Assembly (NCBI GenBank): GCA_030684645.1
Contig: JAUXUF010000118.1
Location: forward strand, 1 to 44,247
DNA from: Bacteroidota bacterium
Lineage (GTDB): Bacteria > Bacteroidota > Bacteroidia > Bacteroidales > Prolixibacteraceae
Direction of reading: 5' to 3'
DNA: 44,247 bases
Position numbers and translations under genes: made by a program. The notes under the pieces were generated by a model. The model did no database searches and was not told the origin of the DNA. It worked only from the letters and a program-made list of their open reading frames with translations. Of this stretch, positions 43,700-44,247 are shown piece by piece; positions within the stretch are counted from its first letter, which is position 1, and each line of letters starts with the position of its first letter.

Positions 43700-43897
43700 A
43701 TGAATTGGAGAGCCCACATAGAAACAAACAATCAAATTCTGCTGGGGAAGCCTGTCATAAAAGGAACTCGACTATCTGTTGAGCATATCATTAATTTGCT
43801 TGCGTCTGGTTGGACAGAGCAGCAAATCCTCGAGAATTATCCGCGGCTTTCCAAAGAAAGTTTGCAGGCAGTTTTGGGTATATTCAAGAATTTCTAA
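43700..43897 (+). CDS. DUF433-domain protein (antitoxin-like)
   Basis: 65 residues of the DUF433 family: a conserved GKPVIKGTRLSVEHIINLLA, then GWTEQQILENYPRLSKESLQ, giving a small winged-helix-like domain. DUF433 proteins often act as antitoxins paired with a PIN-like DUF5615 toxin gene directly downstream. No such gene follows here, and the C-terminus is about 8-10 residues shorter than usual. It could be an orphan or slightly truncated. Confidence 0.85.
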   Translation: MNWRAHIETNNQILLGKPVIKGTRLSVEHIINLLASGWTEQQILENYPRLSKESLQAVLGIFKNF

Positions 43898-44061
43898 TGA
43901 TATAAAATACGAAAATATGTTGACTGTAATTGGATTGAATAATATACGCCAGAGGAAATATAAATAATTTGGCAAACGAATTCCATCCCTTCTTTTCCTA
44001 AAACCTGATTTACAAAAACAGATTCTGTTCTTAATAGAATAAAATCCCATCACAAACATTA

Positions 44062-44100
44062 AAAAAAAACCTTGCCGATTCATACGACAAGGTTTTTTTT
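44062..44100. terminator. bidirectional intrinsic terminator
   Basis: An A-run plus CCTTG (44070-44074) and CAAGG (44088-44092) plus a T-run give a stem flanked by A/T tracts on both sides. An inner CG/CG pair can extend it. Confidence 0.75.
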
Positions 44101-44108
44101 GAACGTAT

Positions 44109-44128
44109 GGACAGGACATGTCCTGTCC
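44109..44128. repeat. perfect 20-base palindrome
   Basis: GGACAGGACATGTCCTGTCC is identical to its reverse complement with no spacer. It lies 8 bases after the terminator. Confidence 0.7.
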
Positions 44129-44179
44129 CTTGAGTTTGGCATTTGACTAGATAATCGAACAAATATCCTTAAAAAAATG

Positions 44180-44209
44180 AAGCAATTGGTTTATTCTGAT
44201 TGCTTTTTT
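44180..44209 (+). terminator. possible intrinsic terminator
   Basis: AAGCAAT (44180-44186) and ATTGCTT (44199-44205) form a 7-base stem with a T-run. Confidence 0.5.
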
Positions 44210-44223
44210 CATTAGATTTACAT

Positions 44224-44239
44224 CTAGTTATATAACTAG
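44224..44239. promoter_or_regulatory. perfect 16-base palindrome, possible operator
   Basis: CTAGTTATATAACTAG is its own reverse complement. AT-rich palindromes of this form are typical of MarR-like repressor sites. It probably belongs to a gene beyond the window. Confidence 0.35.
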
Positions 44240-44247
44240 TATTAACT

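Larger units (their letters stand above)
43898..44247. other. non-coding end of window
   Basis: No gene was recognised. The stretch holds two terminator-like hairpins and two perfect palindromes listed separately. It probably leads into a promoter region beyond the window. Confidence 0.4.

Overview
The window looks like a Bacteroidota (Bacteroidales/Marinilabiliales-type) chromosome. The support is an ECF sigma/FecR/SusC/SusD block with an STN-bearing SusC, a fused E1 alpha/beta 2-oxoacid dehydrogenase, a serine palmitoyltransferase, promoter-like TTTG/TAnnTTTG signals and several REP-like intergenic repeats. No rRNA, tRNA, CRISPR array or intact insertion sequence was seen. It reads as ordinary core metabolism interleaved with worn-down accessory DNA (IS remnants, truncated genes, repeats).

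Layout. 1-3.3 kb: the end of an acyl-ACP thioesterase, a fused E1 subunit (- strand) and an IS5-type transposase remnant. 3.4-12.8 kb: a vitamin B12 block, in which one cobalamin riboswitch precedes nrdD-nrdG-nrdB-nrdA (anaerobic class III plus class I ribonucleotide reductase in one apparent operon) and a second precedes metE. All of these are B12-independent enzymes, so both riboswitches are expected to shut them off when B12 is plentiful. A decayed carboxyltransferase N-terminus follows. 13.2-19.1 kb: a six-gene thiol/redox operon (three thioredoxin-like proteins, a CoA-disulfide-reductase/rhodanese fusion, a frameshifted sulfide:quinone-reductase-like flavoprotein, a NapH-like ferredoxin) divergent from a Crp/Fnr regulator.

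19.1-23.2 kb: a degraded stretch with unknown small frames, a chimeric LamG/TonB protein, rhamnulokinase and a truncated CE15 esterase. 23.2-27.1 kb (- strand): the most unusual cassette, consisting of an ArsM-like methyltransferase, a 31-residue Cys-rich peptide gene, a radical SAM/SPASM enzyme and a thioredoxin-thioredoxin reductase fusion. It resembles a RiPP-type peptide modification system. 27.6-29.6 kb: serine palmitoyltransferase overlapping an SDR reductase, the likely first two steps of sphingolipid synthesis. 29.7-31.0 kb: a multiheme cytochrome fragment, an outer-membrane barrel remnant and dodecin. 31.3-35.4 kb: a SNF2 helicase converging on a cytochrome c/PQQ-type sugar dehydrogenase across a perfect hairpin. 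35.5-43.0 kb: ECF sigma, FecR, SusC and SusD, a transenvelope-regulated nutrient uptake locus without adjacent enzymes. 43.0-44.2 kb: terminators, repeats, a transposase-like remnant, a DUF433 protein and two perfect palindromes.

Product names come from recognising protein families in the translated sequence. No database search was run, and regulatory sites are pattern-based.
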